A stretch of 64,000 bases of DNA, taken from Pseudomonas synxantha. GTDB taxonomy: Bacteria > Pseudomonadota > Gammaproteobacteria > Pseudomonadales > Pseudomonadaceae. Position numbers and translations under genes: made by a program. Every line of letters begins with the position of its first letter. Positions within the stretch are counted from its first letter, which is position 1. The stretch lies in the NCBI RefSeq assembly GCF_900105675.1, contig NZ_LT629786.1:6777917-6841916 (forward strand). Direction: 5' to 3'. Shown here piece by piece: positions 1-10,463 of this stretch. The notes under the pieces are model-generated. The model did no database searches. It worked only from the letters and a program-made list of their open reading frames with translations, and had not been told where the DNA came from.

Positions 1-1
1 C

Positions 2-829
2 CACTCCAAGCAGAACACCCCGCACGTCAAGCGCGCCGGTGCCATGACCATTCCGAAGGCACGGATCTATCCGTACGACGAGGCGGCCCTGGAACAGCTG
101 GGCGAGCAGTGCTCCATGAGTGAGCGCCGCGCCGACGAAGCCACCCGCGACGTAGTGAACTGGCTCAAGTGCGAGTTCATGAAGGATCGCGTTGGCGAGA
201 CATTCCCGGGTGTGATCACCGCCGTGACCGGTTTTGGCCTGTTCGTCGAGCTGACCGACATCTACGTCGAGGGCCTGGTGCACGTCACCGCCTTGCCGGG
301 TGATTACTACCACTTCGATCCTGTGCATCACCGCCTGGCGGGCGAGCGCACCGGTCGCAGCTTCCGCCTGGGCGATACCGTGGAAGTGCAGGTCATGCGC
401 GTCGACCTCGACGAACGCAAGATCGACTTCGGCATGCCTGACAAGCCCGCAGAGCCGACTGGCCGTAAAAAGCGTGGCAGTGAAACCGCAGTGCCGGCGG
501 CCAAGGGCAAAGGGACTCCGGCGAAAGCGGCAGTCGCCGAGCCGACACCTGCCAAGGCCGGCCGTCGCTCTTCTGCCAAGGACAAGGCCCCTGAAGCCTA
601 CCGCCCAAGCGATGCCGCGGCGAAAAACGCCGAGCTGCGCAAGAGCCGCGAGTTGAAGCAGCAGTTGCTCAACGAAGCCAAAAGCGGTGGTAAAGCGGCG
701 TCTGGGGGAAAGTCCCAAGGGGCGGAAAAGCCGTCGAGCAAGCCGAGTAAACACCGTAAAGGCCCGCCTAAAGCGGGTTCGGCCCCCGCGAAGAGCGGCG
801 GGTCGCGCAAACCTAAGGCCAAGTCATGA
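2..829 (+). CDS. rnr: Ribonuclease R, C-terminal part (5' end outside window)
   Basis: This is the 3' part of a processive 3'-to-5' exoribonuclease that degrades structured RNA. The reading frame is open from base 2, so the start lies upstream of the window. The visible protein contains the end of the RNB catalytic region (ERRADEATRDVVNWLKCEFM), then an S1 RNA-binding domain (GVITAVTGFGLFVEL, about nt 207-440), then a roughly 125-residue Lys/Ala/Pro-rich tail. Such a basic low-complexity tail is usual for RNase R. The stop overlaps the rlmB start as ATGA, so the two genes are probably co-transcribed and translationally coupled. The assignment rests on the S1 segment, the tail and the rlmB neighbour. 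Confidence 0.93.
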   Translation, partial: HSKQNTPHVKRAGAMTIPKARIYPYDEAALEQLGEQCSMSERRADEATRDVVNWLKCEFMKDRVGETFPGVITAVTGFGLFVELTDIYVEGLVHVTALPGDYYHFDPVHHRLAGERTGRSFRLGDTVEVQVMRVDLDERKIDFGMPDKPAEPTGRKKRGSETAVPAAKGKGTPAKAAVAEPTPAKAGRRSSAKDKAPEAYRPSDAAAKNAELRKSRELKQQLLNEAKSGGKAASGGKSQGAEKPSSKPSKHRKGPPKAGSAPAKSGGSRKPKAKS

Positions 830-1581
830 GTCTGGAAAAAATCTACGGCGTGCACGCCGTAGAAGCACTGCTGCGTCATCACCCCAAGCGCGTCAAGCAG
901 GTGTGGTTGGCCGAAGGCCGCAGCGAGCCGCGTGTACAGGCGCTGGTCGAACTGGCTACGCAAAACAAGGTGGCCATCGGCCAGGCCGAGCGTCGTGAAA
1001 TGGACGTCTGGGTCGAAGGCGTGCACCAGGGCGTGGTGGCGGACGTCAGCCCAAGCCAGGTCTGGGGCGAAGCGATGCTCGACGAGCTGCTCGACCGTAC
1101 CGAAGGCGCGCCACTGCTGCTGGTGCTGGACGGCGTGACCGACCCGCACAACCTCGGCGCCTGCCTGCGTTCTGCGGACGCCGCCGGTGCGCTGGCGGTG
1201 ATCGTGCCCAAGGACAAGTCAGCGACCCTGACGCCGGTAGTGCGTAAAGTCGCCTGCGGCGCGGCGGAAGTGATTCCTCTGGTGGCTGTGACCAACCTGG
1301 CGCGCACGCTGGAAAAGCTCCAGCAGCGTGGTCTGTGGGTCGTGGGTACGGCGGGCGAGGCTGAGGTCAGCATTTATGACCAGGACCTTACCGGCCCGAC
1401 CATTCTGATCATGGGCGCTGAAGGCAAAGGCATGCGTCGTTTGACCCGTGAACATTGCGATTATCTGGTGCACTTGCCGATGGCCGGTAGCGTCAGCAGC
1501 CTGAACGTGTCGGTTGCAACGGGTGTATGCCTGTTTGAAGCCCAGCGCCAGCGCGGCGCCAAGGCTAAGACCAAGAAGTAA
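826..1581 (+). CDS. rlmB: 23S rRNA (guanosine(2251)-2'-O)-methyltransferase RlmB
   Basis: SPOUT-family methyltransferase that 2'-O-methylates G2251 in the peptidyl-transferase region of 23S rRNA using SAM. The 251 aa length matches the family. The N-terminal substrate-binding domain begins MSLEKIYGVHAVEALLRHHP. The knotted SPOUT domain shows motif 1 (DPHNLGACLRSADA), motif 2 (ILIMGAEGKGMRRL) and motif 3 (LPMAGSVSSLNVSVATG). The start codon overlaps the rnr stop (ATGA), the usual rnr-rlmB arrangement in gammaproteobacteria. A REP pair follows the stop. Confidence 0.96.
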   Translation: MSLEKIYGVHAVEALLRHHPKRVKQVWLAEGRSEPRVQALVELATQNKVAIGQAERREMDVWVEGVHQGVVADVSPSQVWGEAMLDELLDRTEGAPLLLVLDGVTDPHNLGACLRSADAAGALAVIVPKDKSATLTPVVRKVACGAAEVIPLVAVTNLARTLEKLQQRGLWVVGTAGEAEVSIYDQDLTGPTILIMGAEGKGMRRLTREHCDYLVHLPMAGSVSSLNVSVATGVCLFEAQRQRGAKAKTKK

Positions 1582-1602
1582 TCAGGTTTGATGCAGTTCA
1601 AA

Positions 1603-1693
1603 ATGTGGGAGGGGGCTTGCCCCCGATAGCGGTAGATCAGTTACAGATGATGTGACTGGCCCATCGCAATCGGGAGCAAGCCCCCTCCCACAT
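1603..1693. repeat. REPIN (paired REP), long-spacer form
   Basis: Two inverted REP copies: GTGGGAGGGGGCTTGCCCCC on the left and ATCGGGAGCAAGCCCCCTCC on the right. They are separated by about 40 bases that include the partly complementary GATCAGTTAC and GACTGGCCC stretches. The element lies in the rlmB-rpsF gap. Confidence 0.9.
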
Positions 1694-1843
1694 TTAATTT
1701 TGTGGTGTTTGGGAGATTGTTCAAATAATCACCAATCACCTTGCGCCGCTTCTCCCCCTTCTCTACAATTGCGCCCCTTGCCTTCCTGGCAGGCACGCAT
1801 GTGCCTCCCCTGCGGCAAGATCCATAAGTGTCATTCACTCCTT

Positions 1844-1868
1844 GTCTGACCGTTTTTGAGCGGCAGGC
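1844..1868 (+). promoter_or_regulatory. Candidate structured leader upstream of rpsF
   Basis: Thirty bases before rpsF, GTCTG (1844-1848) can pair with CAGGC (1864-1868), with CCG (1850-1852) facing CGG (1861-1863) across a U-rich loop. Many bacteria carry an S6:S18-binding autoregulatory element with a key CCG in the rpsF leader. Whether this hairpin is that element cannot be settled by eye. The rest of the rlmB-rpsF gap (1694-1843) holds one further hairpin, GCAGGCAC-GCAT-GTGCCT near 1789-1806. Confidence 0.3.
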
Positions 1869-1889
1869 TACAACCCGTAAGGAGCATTC

Positions 1890-2312
1890 ATGCGTCATTA
1901 CGAAATCATCTTTTTGGTCCACCCGGATCAAAGCGAGCAAGTCGGCGGCATGGTTGAGCGTTACACCAAGCTGATCGAAGAAGACGGCGGCAAAATCCAC
2001 CGTCTGGAAGATTGGGGCCGTCGTCAACTGGCTTACGCAATCAACAATGTTCACAAGGCTCACTACGTGATGCTGAACGTTGAGTGCACTGGCAAGGCCC
2101 TGGCCGAGCTGGAAGACAACTTCCGCTACAACGATGCAGTGATCCGTAACCTGGTCATCCGTCGCGAAGAAGCCGTTACCGGCCAATCCGAGATGCTCAA
2201 GGCTGAAGAAAACCGCAGTGAGCGCCGTGAGCGTCGCGACCGTCCTGAGCACGAAGGCGCTGATAGCGCTGATAGTGATGACAGCGACAACAGCGATAAC
2301 GCTGACGAGTAA
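1890..2312 (+). CDS. rpsF: 30S ribosomal protein S6
   Basis: Small-subunit ribosomal protein that pairs with S18 on the platform of the 30S subunit. The 140 aa protein begins [18 protein letters not shown], the first strand of the S6 ferredoxin-like fold, and contains [22 protein letters not shown]. It ends in an acidic, Ser/Asp-rich tail ([14 protein letters not shown]), as in other Pseudomonas S6 proteins; in E. coli the tail receives glutamates from RimK. The start follows a clear TAAGGAG ribosome-binding site. It is the first gene of the rpsF-rpsR-DUF2232-rplI cluster, with rpsR 28 bases downstream. Confidence 0.98.
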   Translation: MRHYEIIFLVHPDQSEQVGGMVERYTKLIEEDGGKIHRLEDWGRRQLAYAINNVHKAHYVMLNVECTGKALAELEDNFRYNDAVIRNLVIRREEAVTGQSEMLKAEENRSERRERRDRPEHEGADSADSDDSDNSDNADE

Positions 2313-2340
2313 TCCACGGACCTTTTAAGGAGCCTATCAA

Positions 2341-2571
2341 ATGGCACGTTTCTTCCGTCGTCGTAAATTCTGCCGCTTCACCGCTGAAGACGTGAAAGAG
2401 ATCGATTACAAAGATCTCAACACTCTGAAAGCCTACGTATCCGAGACCGGCAAAATCGTTCCAAGCCGTATCACCGGTACCAAAGCACGTTATCAGCGTC
2501 AGCTGGCCACCGCTATCAAGCGCGCCCGCTTCCTGGCCCTGCTGGCCTACACCGACAGCCACGGCCGCTGA
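2341..2571 (+). CDS. rpsR: 30S ribosomal protein S18
   Basis: Small-subunit protein that binds S6 and 16S rRNA. The 76 aa length is standard. [16 protein letters not shown] at the N terminus and [20 protein letters not shown] near the C terminus are the conserved S18 signatures. A strong TAAGGAG precedes the ATG. It sits between rpsF and the membrane-protein gene that in Pseudomonas intervenes before rplI. Confidence 0.98.
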
Positions 2572-2607
2572 GACCGGGCAGTCGACAAGTAGTAAGGGAT
2601 TGAATGC

Positions 2608-3501
2608 ATGCGCGCCTTAGCTGAGTTCATCATGCGCGGTCGTATGCAGGCCACTCTGGTAGTGGCTGGCTGTGCGGCATTGCCGTTGCTTTATTGGTTG
2701 GGTGCTGCCGCGGGTTGCCTTGTGCTGCTGCGGCGCGGTTTGAAGGACGCCCTTGGCGTTCTTGCCCTGGGTTTGTTGCCGGCCTTGATCTGGTGGCTGC
2801 AAATGGGTGATCCACGGGTACTTCTGGTACTGCTGGGGTCATCGAGCCTTGCGTTGGTTCTGCGCGCAAGTGAGTCCTGGGTCCGCACGCTGCTGGTCAG
2901 CGTGGCATTGGGGTTGGTGTACTCAGTGATGCTTGGCGCGGCTTTCCGCCCGCAAATCGAGGCGCTGTCGCAGGAAATCGTCAAGATCCTGCCGCTGGCC
3001 CTCGGGGATCTCTACCAGCAGTTGTCGGTAGATGAGCGAGCGCGGTTTGCGTCACTGATTGCCCCGGTCCTGACCGGCCTGATTGCGGCATTGTTGCAGG
3101 TCGTCAGCGTGCTGAGCCTGATTCTTGGGCGTTATTGGCAGGCGTTGTTGTACAACCCGGGTGGTTTTGGTCGCGAGTTTCGCAGTATCAGAATCCCAGC
3201 GGGGCCGGCGATGTTGCTGCTGGCGTGCATGGTTGTCGGGCCGAACTTCGGCCCACAGATGGCCTTGCTGGCGCCGATTTGCAGCGTACCGCTGGTGTTT
3301 GCCGGGCTGGCCCTGATCCATGGGCTGGTTGCGCGCAAGCGCCTGGCCAGGTTTTGGCTGGTGGGGTTGTACGTCACGCTGTTGCTGTTCATGCAGCTGA
3401 TCTATCCGTTACTCGTGGTCTTGGCCATTGTCGACGGCCTGATTGATTTTCGCGGTCGTCTGGCGTCGAAAGACGCCGATAACGCGAACGGTGAAGGTTA
3501 A
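2608..3501 (+). CDS. DUF2232-type polytopic membrane protein
   Basis: A 297 aa inner-membrane protein with about eight hydrophobic segments, for example PLLYWLGAAAGCLVLL near the N terminus, LLVSVALGLVYSVMLGAAF in the middle and FWLVGLYVTLLLFMQLIYPL near the C terminus. The length and position between rpsR and rplI match the DUF2232 family found in Pseudomonas ribosomal-protein operons. Its biochemical function is not known. The family call is from gene order and overall character, not from a search. It probably depends on the rpsF promoter, with a 36-base gap after rpsR and a GTAAGGG ribosome-binding site. Confidence 0.85.
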   Translation: MRALAEFIMRGRMQATLVVAGCAALPLLYWLGAAAGCLVLLRRGLKDALGVLALGLLPALIWWLQMGDPRVLLVLLGSSSLALVLRASESWVRTLLVSVALGLVYSVMLGAAFRPQIEALSQEIVKILPLALGDLYQQLSVDERARFASLIAPVLTGLIAALLQVVSVLSLILGRYWQALLYNPGGFGREFRSIRIPAGPAMLLLACMVVGPNFGPQMALLAPICSVPLVFAGLALIHGLVARKRLARFWLVGLYVTLLLFMQLIYPLLVVLAIVDGLIDFRGRLASKDADNANGEG

Positions 3502-3519
3502 AAGTTAGAGGATTTTCAC

Positions 3520-3966
3520 ATGCAACTGATCCTTCTGGAAAAAGTCGCCAACCTGGGCAACCTGGGCGACAAAGTGAACGTTAAGGCCGGCTACGGTCGT
3601 AACTACCTGCTGCCATACGGCAAAGCAACCGCTGCAACCGCTGCCAACCTGGCTGCGTTTGAAGAGCGTCGCGCTGAGCTGGAAAAAGCCGCAGCAGACA
3701 AAAAAGCTTCGGCCGAAACTCGCGCTGCCCAACTGGCTGAGCTGGAAGTGACTATCACTGCCACCGCCGGTGACGAAGGCAAGCTGTTCGGTTCGATCGG
3801 CACCCACGACATCGCTGATGCACTGACCGCCTCCGGCGTTGAAGTGCAGAAGAGCGAAGTTCGTCTGCCGAACGGCACCATCCGCAACGTAGGCGAATTC
3901 GACGTAGCCGTGCACCTGCACGCTGAAGTTGAAGCCACCGTACGCGTTGTCGTGGTAGCAGCTTAA
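3520..3966 (+). CDS. rplI: 50S ribosomal protein L9
   Basis: Large-subunit protein that binds 23S rRNA near the L1 stalk base. The 148 aa protein has the N-terminal RNA-binding domain ([20 protein letters not shown], then [13 protein letters not shown]), a long Ala/Glu/Lys-rich connecting helix (about residues 45-75) and a C-terminal domain ([16 protein letters not shown]). It is the last gene of the cluster, with an intrinsic terminator about 48 bases after the stop. Confidence 0.98.
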   Translation: MQLILLEKVANLGNLGDKVNVKAGYGRNYLLPYGKATAATAANLAAFEERRAELEKAAADKKASAETRAAQLAELEVTITATAGDEGKLFGSIGTHDIADALTASGVEVQKSEVRLPNGTIRNVGEFDVAVHLHAEVEATVRVVVVAA

Positions 3967-4013
3967 GCCGCACCTAACTGACTGGCACCTCGCGTGTCAG
4001 CCGGTTAACATCG

Positions 4014-4050
4014 GGCACGATCCTGTTTACAGGTCGTGCCTTTTGTTTTT
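4014..4050 (+). terminator. Rho-independent terminator after rplI
   Basis: GGCACGA (4014-4020) pairs with TCGTGCC (4034-4040), with a CCTG/CAGG extension inside, and is followed by TTTTGTTTTT (4041-4050). It lies between rplI and dnaB and should end the ribosomal-protein transcript. Confidence 0.85.
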
Positions 4051-4077
4051 CTACATACCCCCAAATTCCAAGTGGCC

Positions 4078-5475
4078 ATGAACGAAATCTCCGCTCCTGA
4101 GCAATACGATCTGCAAACCGCTGCCCTGAAGGTGCCGCCGCATTCCATCGAGGCCGAACAGGCCGTGCTCGGTGGCTTGATGCTGGACAACAACGCCTGG
4201 GAACGCGTGCTGGATCAAGTCTCGGACGGCGACTTCTATCGTCATGACCACCGCCTGATCTTCCGCGCCATCGCCAAGCTGGCCGACCAGAACTCACCGA
4301 TCGACGTGGTGACCCTGGCCGAGCAGTTGGACAAGGAAGGCCAGACCTCCCAGGTTGGCGGCCTGGGCTACCTCGGTGAACTGGCGAAAAACACCCCGTC
4401 CGTCGCCAACATCAAGGCCTATGCGCAGATCGTCCGCGAGCGGGCCACCCTGCGCCAGTTGATCGGCATCAGTACTGAAATCGCCGACAGCGCCTTCAAC
4501 CCCGAAGGCCGTACCGCCGCCGAGATCCTTGACGAAGCCGAGCGCCAGATCTTCCAGATCGCCGAAGCGCGGCCCAAGACCGGTGGCCCGGTCAGTGTCA
4601 ACGACCTGCTGACCAAGGCCATCGATCGCATCGACACCTTGTTCAACACCGATGCCGCCATTACCGGTATTTCCACCGGCTACACCGACCTCGACGAAAA
4701 GACCAGCGGCCTGCAGCCGTCCGACTTGATCATCGTCGCCGGTCGTCCGTCCATGGGTAAGACCACCTTTGCCATGAACCTGGTGGAAAACGCCGTACTG
4801 CGCAGCGACAAGGCGGTGCTGGTGTACTCCCTCGAGATGCCAGGCGAATCGCTGATCATGCGTATGCTCTCGTCCCTGGGGCGTATCGACCAGACCAAAG
4901 TGCGTTCCGGCCAATTGGAGGACGACGACTGGCCGCGCCTGACCTCGGCGGTCAACCTGCTCAACGACCGCAAGCTGTTCATCGACGACACCGCAGGTAT
5001 CAGCCCTTCCGAAATGCGTGCGCGTACCCGCCGCCTGGTGCGCGAGCACGGCGACATCGCGCTGATCATGATCGACTACTTGCAGCTGATGCAGATCCCG
5101 GGTTCCAGTGGTGACAACCGCACCAACGAGATTTCCGAAATCTCCCGGTCGCTGAAAGCCCTGGCCAAGGAATTCAACTGCCCGGTGGTGGCCCTGTCCC
5201 AGCTCAACCGTTCCCTGGAACAACGGCCCAACAAGCGCCCGGTGAACTCCGACTTGCGTGAATCCGGAGCGATCGAGCAGGATGCCGACGTCATCATGTT
5301 TGTGTACCGCGACGAGGTGTACCACCCCGAGACCGAGCACAAAGGCATCGCCGAGATCATCATCGGCAAGCAGCGAAACGGCCCCATCGGCTTTATCCGC
5401 CTGGCGTTCATCGGTAAGTACACGCGCTTCGAGAACCTGGCGCCGGGCAGCTATAACTTCGACGACGACGAATAA
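4078..5475 (+). CDS. dnaB: Replicative DNA helicase DnaB
   Basis: Hexameric 5'-to-3' helicase that unwinds DNA at the replication fork and interacts with primase and loader. With the ATG at 4078 the protein is 465 aa, the usual length, and starts MNEISAPEQYDLQTAALKVP; an earlier in-frame start would run back into the terminator hairpin. The N-terminal primase-interaction domain begins PPHSIEAEQAVLGGLMLDN. The RecA-like domain has Walker A (AGRPSMGKTTFA, from about residue 222), Walker B-like IALIMIDYLQLM and the DLRESGAIEQDADVI motif. No intein or truncation is seen. Confidence 0.97.
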   Translation: MNEISAPEQYDLQTAALKVPPHSIEAEQAVLGGLMLDNNAWERVLDQVSDGDFYRHDHRLIFRAIAKLADQNSPIDVVTLAEQLDKEGQTSQVGGLGYLGELAKNTPSVANIKAYAQIVRERATLRQLIGISTEIADSAFNPEGRTAAEILDEAERQIFQIAEARPKTGGPVSVNDLLTKAIDRIDTLFNTDAAITGISTGYTDLDEKTSGLQPSDLIIVAGRPSMGKTTFAMNLVENAVLRSDKAVLVYSLEMPGESLIMRMLSSLGRIDQTKVRSGQLEDDDWPRLTSAVNLLNDRKLFIDDTAGISPSEMRARTRRLVREHGDIALIMIDYLQLMQIPGSSGDNRTNEISEISRSLKALAKEFNCPVVALSQLNRSLEQRPNKRPVNSDLRESGAIEQDADVIMFVYRDEVYHPETEHKGIAEIIIGKQRNGPIGFIRLAFIGKYTRFENLAPGSYNFDDDE

Positions 5476-5486
5476 CCCGTCTGCTC

Positions 5487-5511
5487 AATTCCGACCATTA
5501 CCGTCGGAATT
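5487..5511 (+). terminator. Hairpin after dnaB, possible weak terminator
   Basis: AATTCCGAC (5487-5495) is the exact inverse complement of GTCGGAATT (5503-5511). The T tract behind it is poor (GGTCAAAATTT), so this may be a weak terminator or an operator for the downstream radical SAM gene. Confidence 0.4.
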
Positions 5512-5571
5512 GGTCAAAATTTGTGCTATATTCCGCGCCCGCGATTTTTCATCTCAACACCGGTCACCGTC

Positions 5572-7875
<2,304 letters not shown>

Positions 7876-7891
7876 TCGCTGCCTGAACCTA

Positions 7892-7925
7892 CAAAACGCC
7901 AGCCTCGTGCTGGCGTTTTGCTTTC
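7892..7925 (+). terminator. Rho-independent terminator after ygiQ
   Basis: AAAACGCCAG and CTGGCGTTTT form a 10-bp perfect stem around CCTCGTG, followed by GCTTTCT. The A-rich left flank makes it symmetrical. Confidence 0.85.
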
Positions 7926-7970
7926 TGGTCGGTGGTGAGTCTGTTTGGTAAGGTGGCGCCCATTAGATCG

Positions 7971-8046
7971 CTATCGGGGGCAAGCCCCCTCCCACACTGA
8001 CTGTGTTCACAGGTCCAAATGTGGGAGGGGGCTTGCCCCCGATGAG
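7971..8046. repeat. REPIN, short-spacer inverted form
   Basis: CTATCGGGGGCAAGCCCCCT at the left and GTGGGAGGGGGCTTGCCCCC at the right, separated by about 25 bases. It lies between the ygiQ terminator and the duplicated accessory module. Confidence 0.9.
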
Positions 8047-8084
8047 GCCCGATCGGCCACCCTCACTTTCAAGGACGAACAACC

Positions 8085-9017
8085 ATGGGCAACCCCCTGG
8101 CCGGCATCGGCATGGACTCCAACCGCTCCCAGTTCATGGCGCGCCAGCGCATCGAAAGCCAGATCAACCTGCCGCGGCTGTTTGCAGCCATTGATGCCGA
8201 TCCAGGTATCGTTGGCGCAGGCGTCGTATACATCGACGCCGACTTCAACGTCATTACCCTGCGCGAATTCAAGCCCATCTGCAGCATCAAGCCCAAGCGC
8301 GTCATTTTGCGCGAGGCGCAGAAGTACATCTCGCCGGCGCAGTTTGTCGAGCAGGTGAAGACCGACCCCCGTGAAGGGCGCCTCCAGAAGGAGGCCTTTG
8401 ATATGGGGCTTTCCTGTGGGGCGGCGGTGATCGGCTGGATCGTGGTGTTCAGTGGCAGCGTCGCCGTACCCTTCACCGCCGGTGCCAGTGCTTTTGTGGT
8501 GGGTATTGGTGTCACGGCGGCGCTGGCCAGCAGTGCTCAGTGCGGGTTTGGCGTGGCCCGTACCTATAACGAAATCCTTGACCCGGATGCCAACGACCGC
8601 ATGGACGACGCCCAGTGGTATGGCGCGGTGTCACCGATTCTCGATGCCGCATCGTTGGTCGGGATCGGAACGGGAGCCTTCACCACCTTAAGGCTGCTCA
8701 AGGCCAGAAAGGCCGCTGCCTTGGGCAAGAGTTGGTATGAGCTGCTCAAGGGCTTGAATCGCCAGGAGCGCAAGAAGTTGACCCAGGAATTGCTCAGCCT
8801 CAAAGACCCGAGCCTGACCCCCAAATTGCTCAAGTTGCAGCAGCGCGCCGGCACGTTGCCCAAGCGCTACAGCTCCACGGAAATTCGTCATGCCACGCTC
8901 ACCCAGCTCAAGGACGCCTTGGGCGGCATGTTGGGTATCTGGGGCAGCTATCGAACCGGTCACGTCGGCTCGGCATCGACGCTTGCCATTGGCCTGTATG
9001 AGGAACTGACGGAATGA
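8085..9017 (+). CDS. Putative membrane-inserting protein, copy 1 of tandem module (toxin-like, function unknown)
   Basis: A 310 aa protein I cannot place in a named family. Residues 1-85 are almost the same as in the second copy at 9543 (GIGMDSNRSQFMARQRIESQ, then YIDADFNVITLREF). Residues about 108-150 form a Gly/Ala/Val-rich hydrophobic hairpin (GAAVIGWIVVFSGSVAVPF, then GIGVTAALASSAQCGF), of the kind seen in pore-forming or membrane-inserting proteins. The C-terminal part is Lys/Leu-rich and helical (LNRQERKKLTQELLSLKDPS). There is no signal peptide. The stop overlaps the start of a 149 aa membrane protein (ATGA), the usual layout of a toxin with its immunity protein. That role is inference from layout and hydrophobicity only. 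Confidence 0.55.
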   Translation: MGNPLAGIGMDSNRSQFMARQRIESQINLPRLFAAIDADPGIVGAGVVYIDADFNVITLREFKPICSIKPKRVILREAQKYISPAQFVEQVKTDPREGRLQKEAFDMGLSCGAAVIGWIVVFSGSVAVPFTAGASAFVVGIGVTAALASSAQCGFGVARTYNEILDPDANDRMDDAQWYGAVSPILDAASLVGIGTGAFTTLRLLKARKAAALGKSWYELLKGLNRQERKKLTQELLSLKDPSLTPKLLKLQQRAGTLPKRYSSTEIRHATLTQLKDALGGMLGIWGSYRTGHVGSASTLAIGLYEELTE

Positions 9018-9463
9018 AGGGGTTTCCCGATAGGCGCAGTTTCCTTGCGCGTTATTTTCCGGTGTTCATGGGCACCATCTTCATGGCGATTTTCTCTGGT
9101 TCGGTGGCTGTCTCCACGGCGGGCGTGACCTATTTGCGCGGTGTTGAGCCGGCGCTCAAGGCCAACTACTCCGCAGCTGCAATTCTGGTGCTGGTAGCGG
9201 TGCTGGTGTTTGGCAATGTGATGATTGCACGCGGGTTCCCCTGGGCGACTCGGCTGGTGGCGGGCTACCTGGTGTGCTGCCTGCTGTTCGTGTTGCCGAT
9301 GATTCAATACGGCCTCAATACCCTGGTGTACGGCTCGGCGGTGCTGTTTCCGCTGCTGGGTTTGTTGTTGCTCAACAGCAAGCGCCATCGTGAAATGCGC
9401 CAGCGGCTGCTCGAAATCCGCCATTTGCGCCAAGCGGCCATTGCGCAACGCAAAGCCCGTTGA
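9014..9463 (+). CDS. Small four-helix membrane protein, copy 1 (candidate immunity protein)
   Basis: A 149 aa inner-membrane protein with four hydrophobic segments: FPVFMGTIFMAIFSGSVAVS; AAAILVLVAVLVFGNVMIA; LVAGYLVCCLLFVLPMI; and YGSAVLFPLLGLLLL. A basic cytoplasmic tail follows (NSKRHREMRQRLLEIRHLRQ). Its ATG lies inside the stop of the preceding gene, so it is translationally coupled. The paralogue at 10460 keeps the length, topology and tail, including NSKRHREMRQ. Coupled small membrane proteins often protect the producer against pore-forming partners; that is the inferred role. Confidence 0.55.
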   Translation: MKGFPDRRSFLARYFPVFMGTIFMAIFSGSVAVSTAGVTYLRGVEPALKANYSAAAILVLVAVLVFGNVMIARGFPWATRLVAGYLVCCLLFVLPMIQYGLNTLVYGSAVLFPLLGLLLLNSKRHREMRQRLLEIRHLRQAAIAQRKAR

Positions 9464-9542
9464 TTGGGTAGACTCACCAGCTGTCGCTGCGCCTTCGCCA
9501 GAAAATCAGTCCAGTCTCCACCGCTTCAAGGAAGAACACCCT

Positions 9543-10463
9543 ATGAGCAACCCCCTGGCCGGCATCGGTATGGACTCCAACCGCTCCCAGTTCATGGCGC
9601 GCCAGCGCATCGAAAGCCAGATCAACCTGCCGCGGCTGTTTGCAGCCATTGATGCCGACCCCGCCATTGTCGGTGCAGGTGTGGTGTATATCGATGCCGA
9701 TTTCAACGTTGTCACTCTGCGCGAATTTCAGCCTATCTGCAGCATCGCACCCAAGCGTGTGATCCTGCGTGAGGCGCAGAAGTACATCGCACCAACGCAA
9801 TTCGCCCAGCAGGTGCAAGACAATCCGCGTGAGTCCCGGTTGGTGGGTGAAGCGGTCAATACCACGCTATCGTGTGCCGGCGCGGTCATCGGTTGGATTG
9901 TGGTGCTCAGTGGTTCCGTCGCGGTCCCGTTTTCGGCGGGGGCCAGTTCGGTGGTCGTGGCGCTCGGCTACACGGCTGCGGCAGCCAGTTCTGTGCAGTG
10001 TTTTGCCAGCGGCTATCGCACGGTCAATGAGATCCGCAATCCTGCGCGCAATGATCAGCTCGACAGTGAGGAATGGTACCAATACACCATGATTGCCCTG
10101 GATGCGGCGTCGTTGATTGGGGTGGGTTCATCGGCATTGGCAACGGTCAAGCTGGTGCGGCTGAATAGGGCCTCTACCGGGAAAAGTGTGAGAGAGGTGC
10201 TCAGGGGCCTGAATCGACAGGAGCGCGCCAAGTTGACCAAAGAGCTGCTGAGCATCAACGACCCACGCTTGACGTCCAAGATGATCAAGTTGAAGCAGTT
10301 GTCGGGCGAATTGCCTAAGCGGTTCACGCCCACCGAGGTCAAGCATGCAACGGTCACGCAGATCAAGGACGCGTTGGGCGCGGCCATCGGTTTTACCGGC
10401 AGTGCGGTGTCAGGGAACGCGCGCACAATTGCCATAGGGCTGTATGAGGAGGCCGAGCAATGA
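9543..10463 (+). CDS. Putative membrane-inserting protein, copy 2 of tandem module (toxin-like, function unknown)
   Basis: A 306 aa paralogue of the gene at 8085. The first about 115 bases are nearly identical at DNA level to copy 1, and the protein stays very similar to about residue 85. After that it diverges: the hydrophobic hairpin (SCAGAVIGWIVVLSGSVAVP, then VVALGYTAAAASS) and the helical C-terminal half (LNRQERAKLTKELLSINDPR) are recognisable but changed. The chosen ATG at 9543 aligns exactly with copy 1; an open frame extends further upstream without homology. The gene overlaps the next gene by ATGA. Function is unknown. Confidence 0.55.
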   Translation: MSNPLAGIGMDSNRSQFMARQRIESQINLPRLFAAIDADPAIVGAGVVYIDADFNVVTLREFQPICSIAPKRVILREAQKYIAPTQFAQQVQDNPRESRLVGEAVNTTLSCAGAVIGWIVVLSGSVAVPFSAGASSVVVALGYTAAAASSVQCFASGYRTVNEIRNPARNDQLDSEEWYQYTMIALDAASLIGVGSSALATVKLVRLNRASTGKSVREVLRGLNRQERAKLTKELLSINDPRLTSKMIKLKQLSGELPKRFTPTEVKHATVTQIKDALGAAIGFTGSAVSGNARTIAIGLYEEAEQ

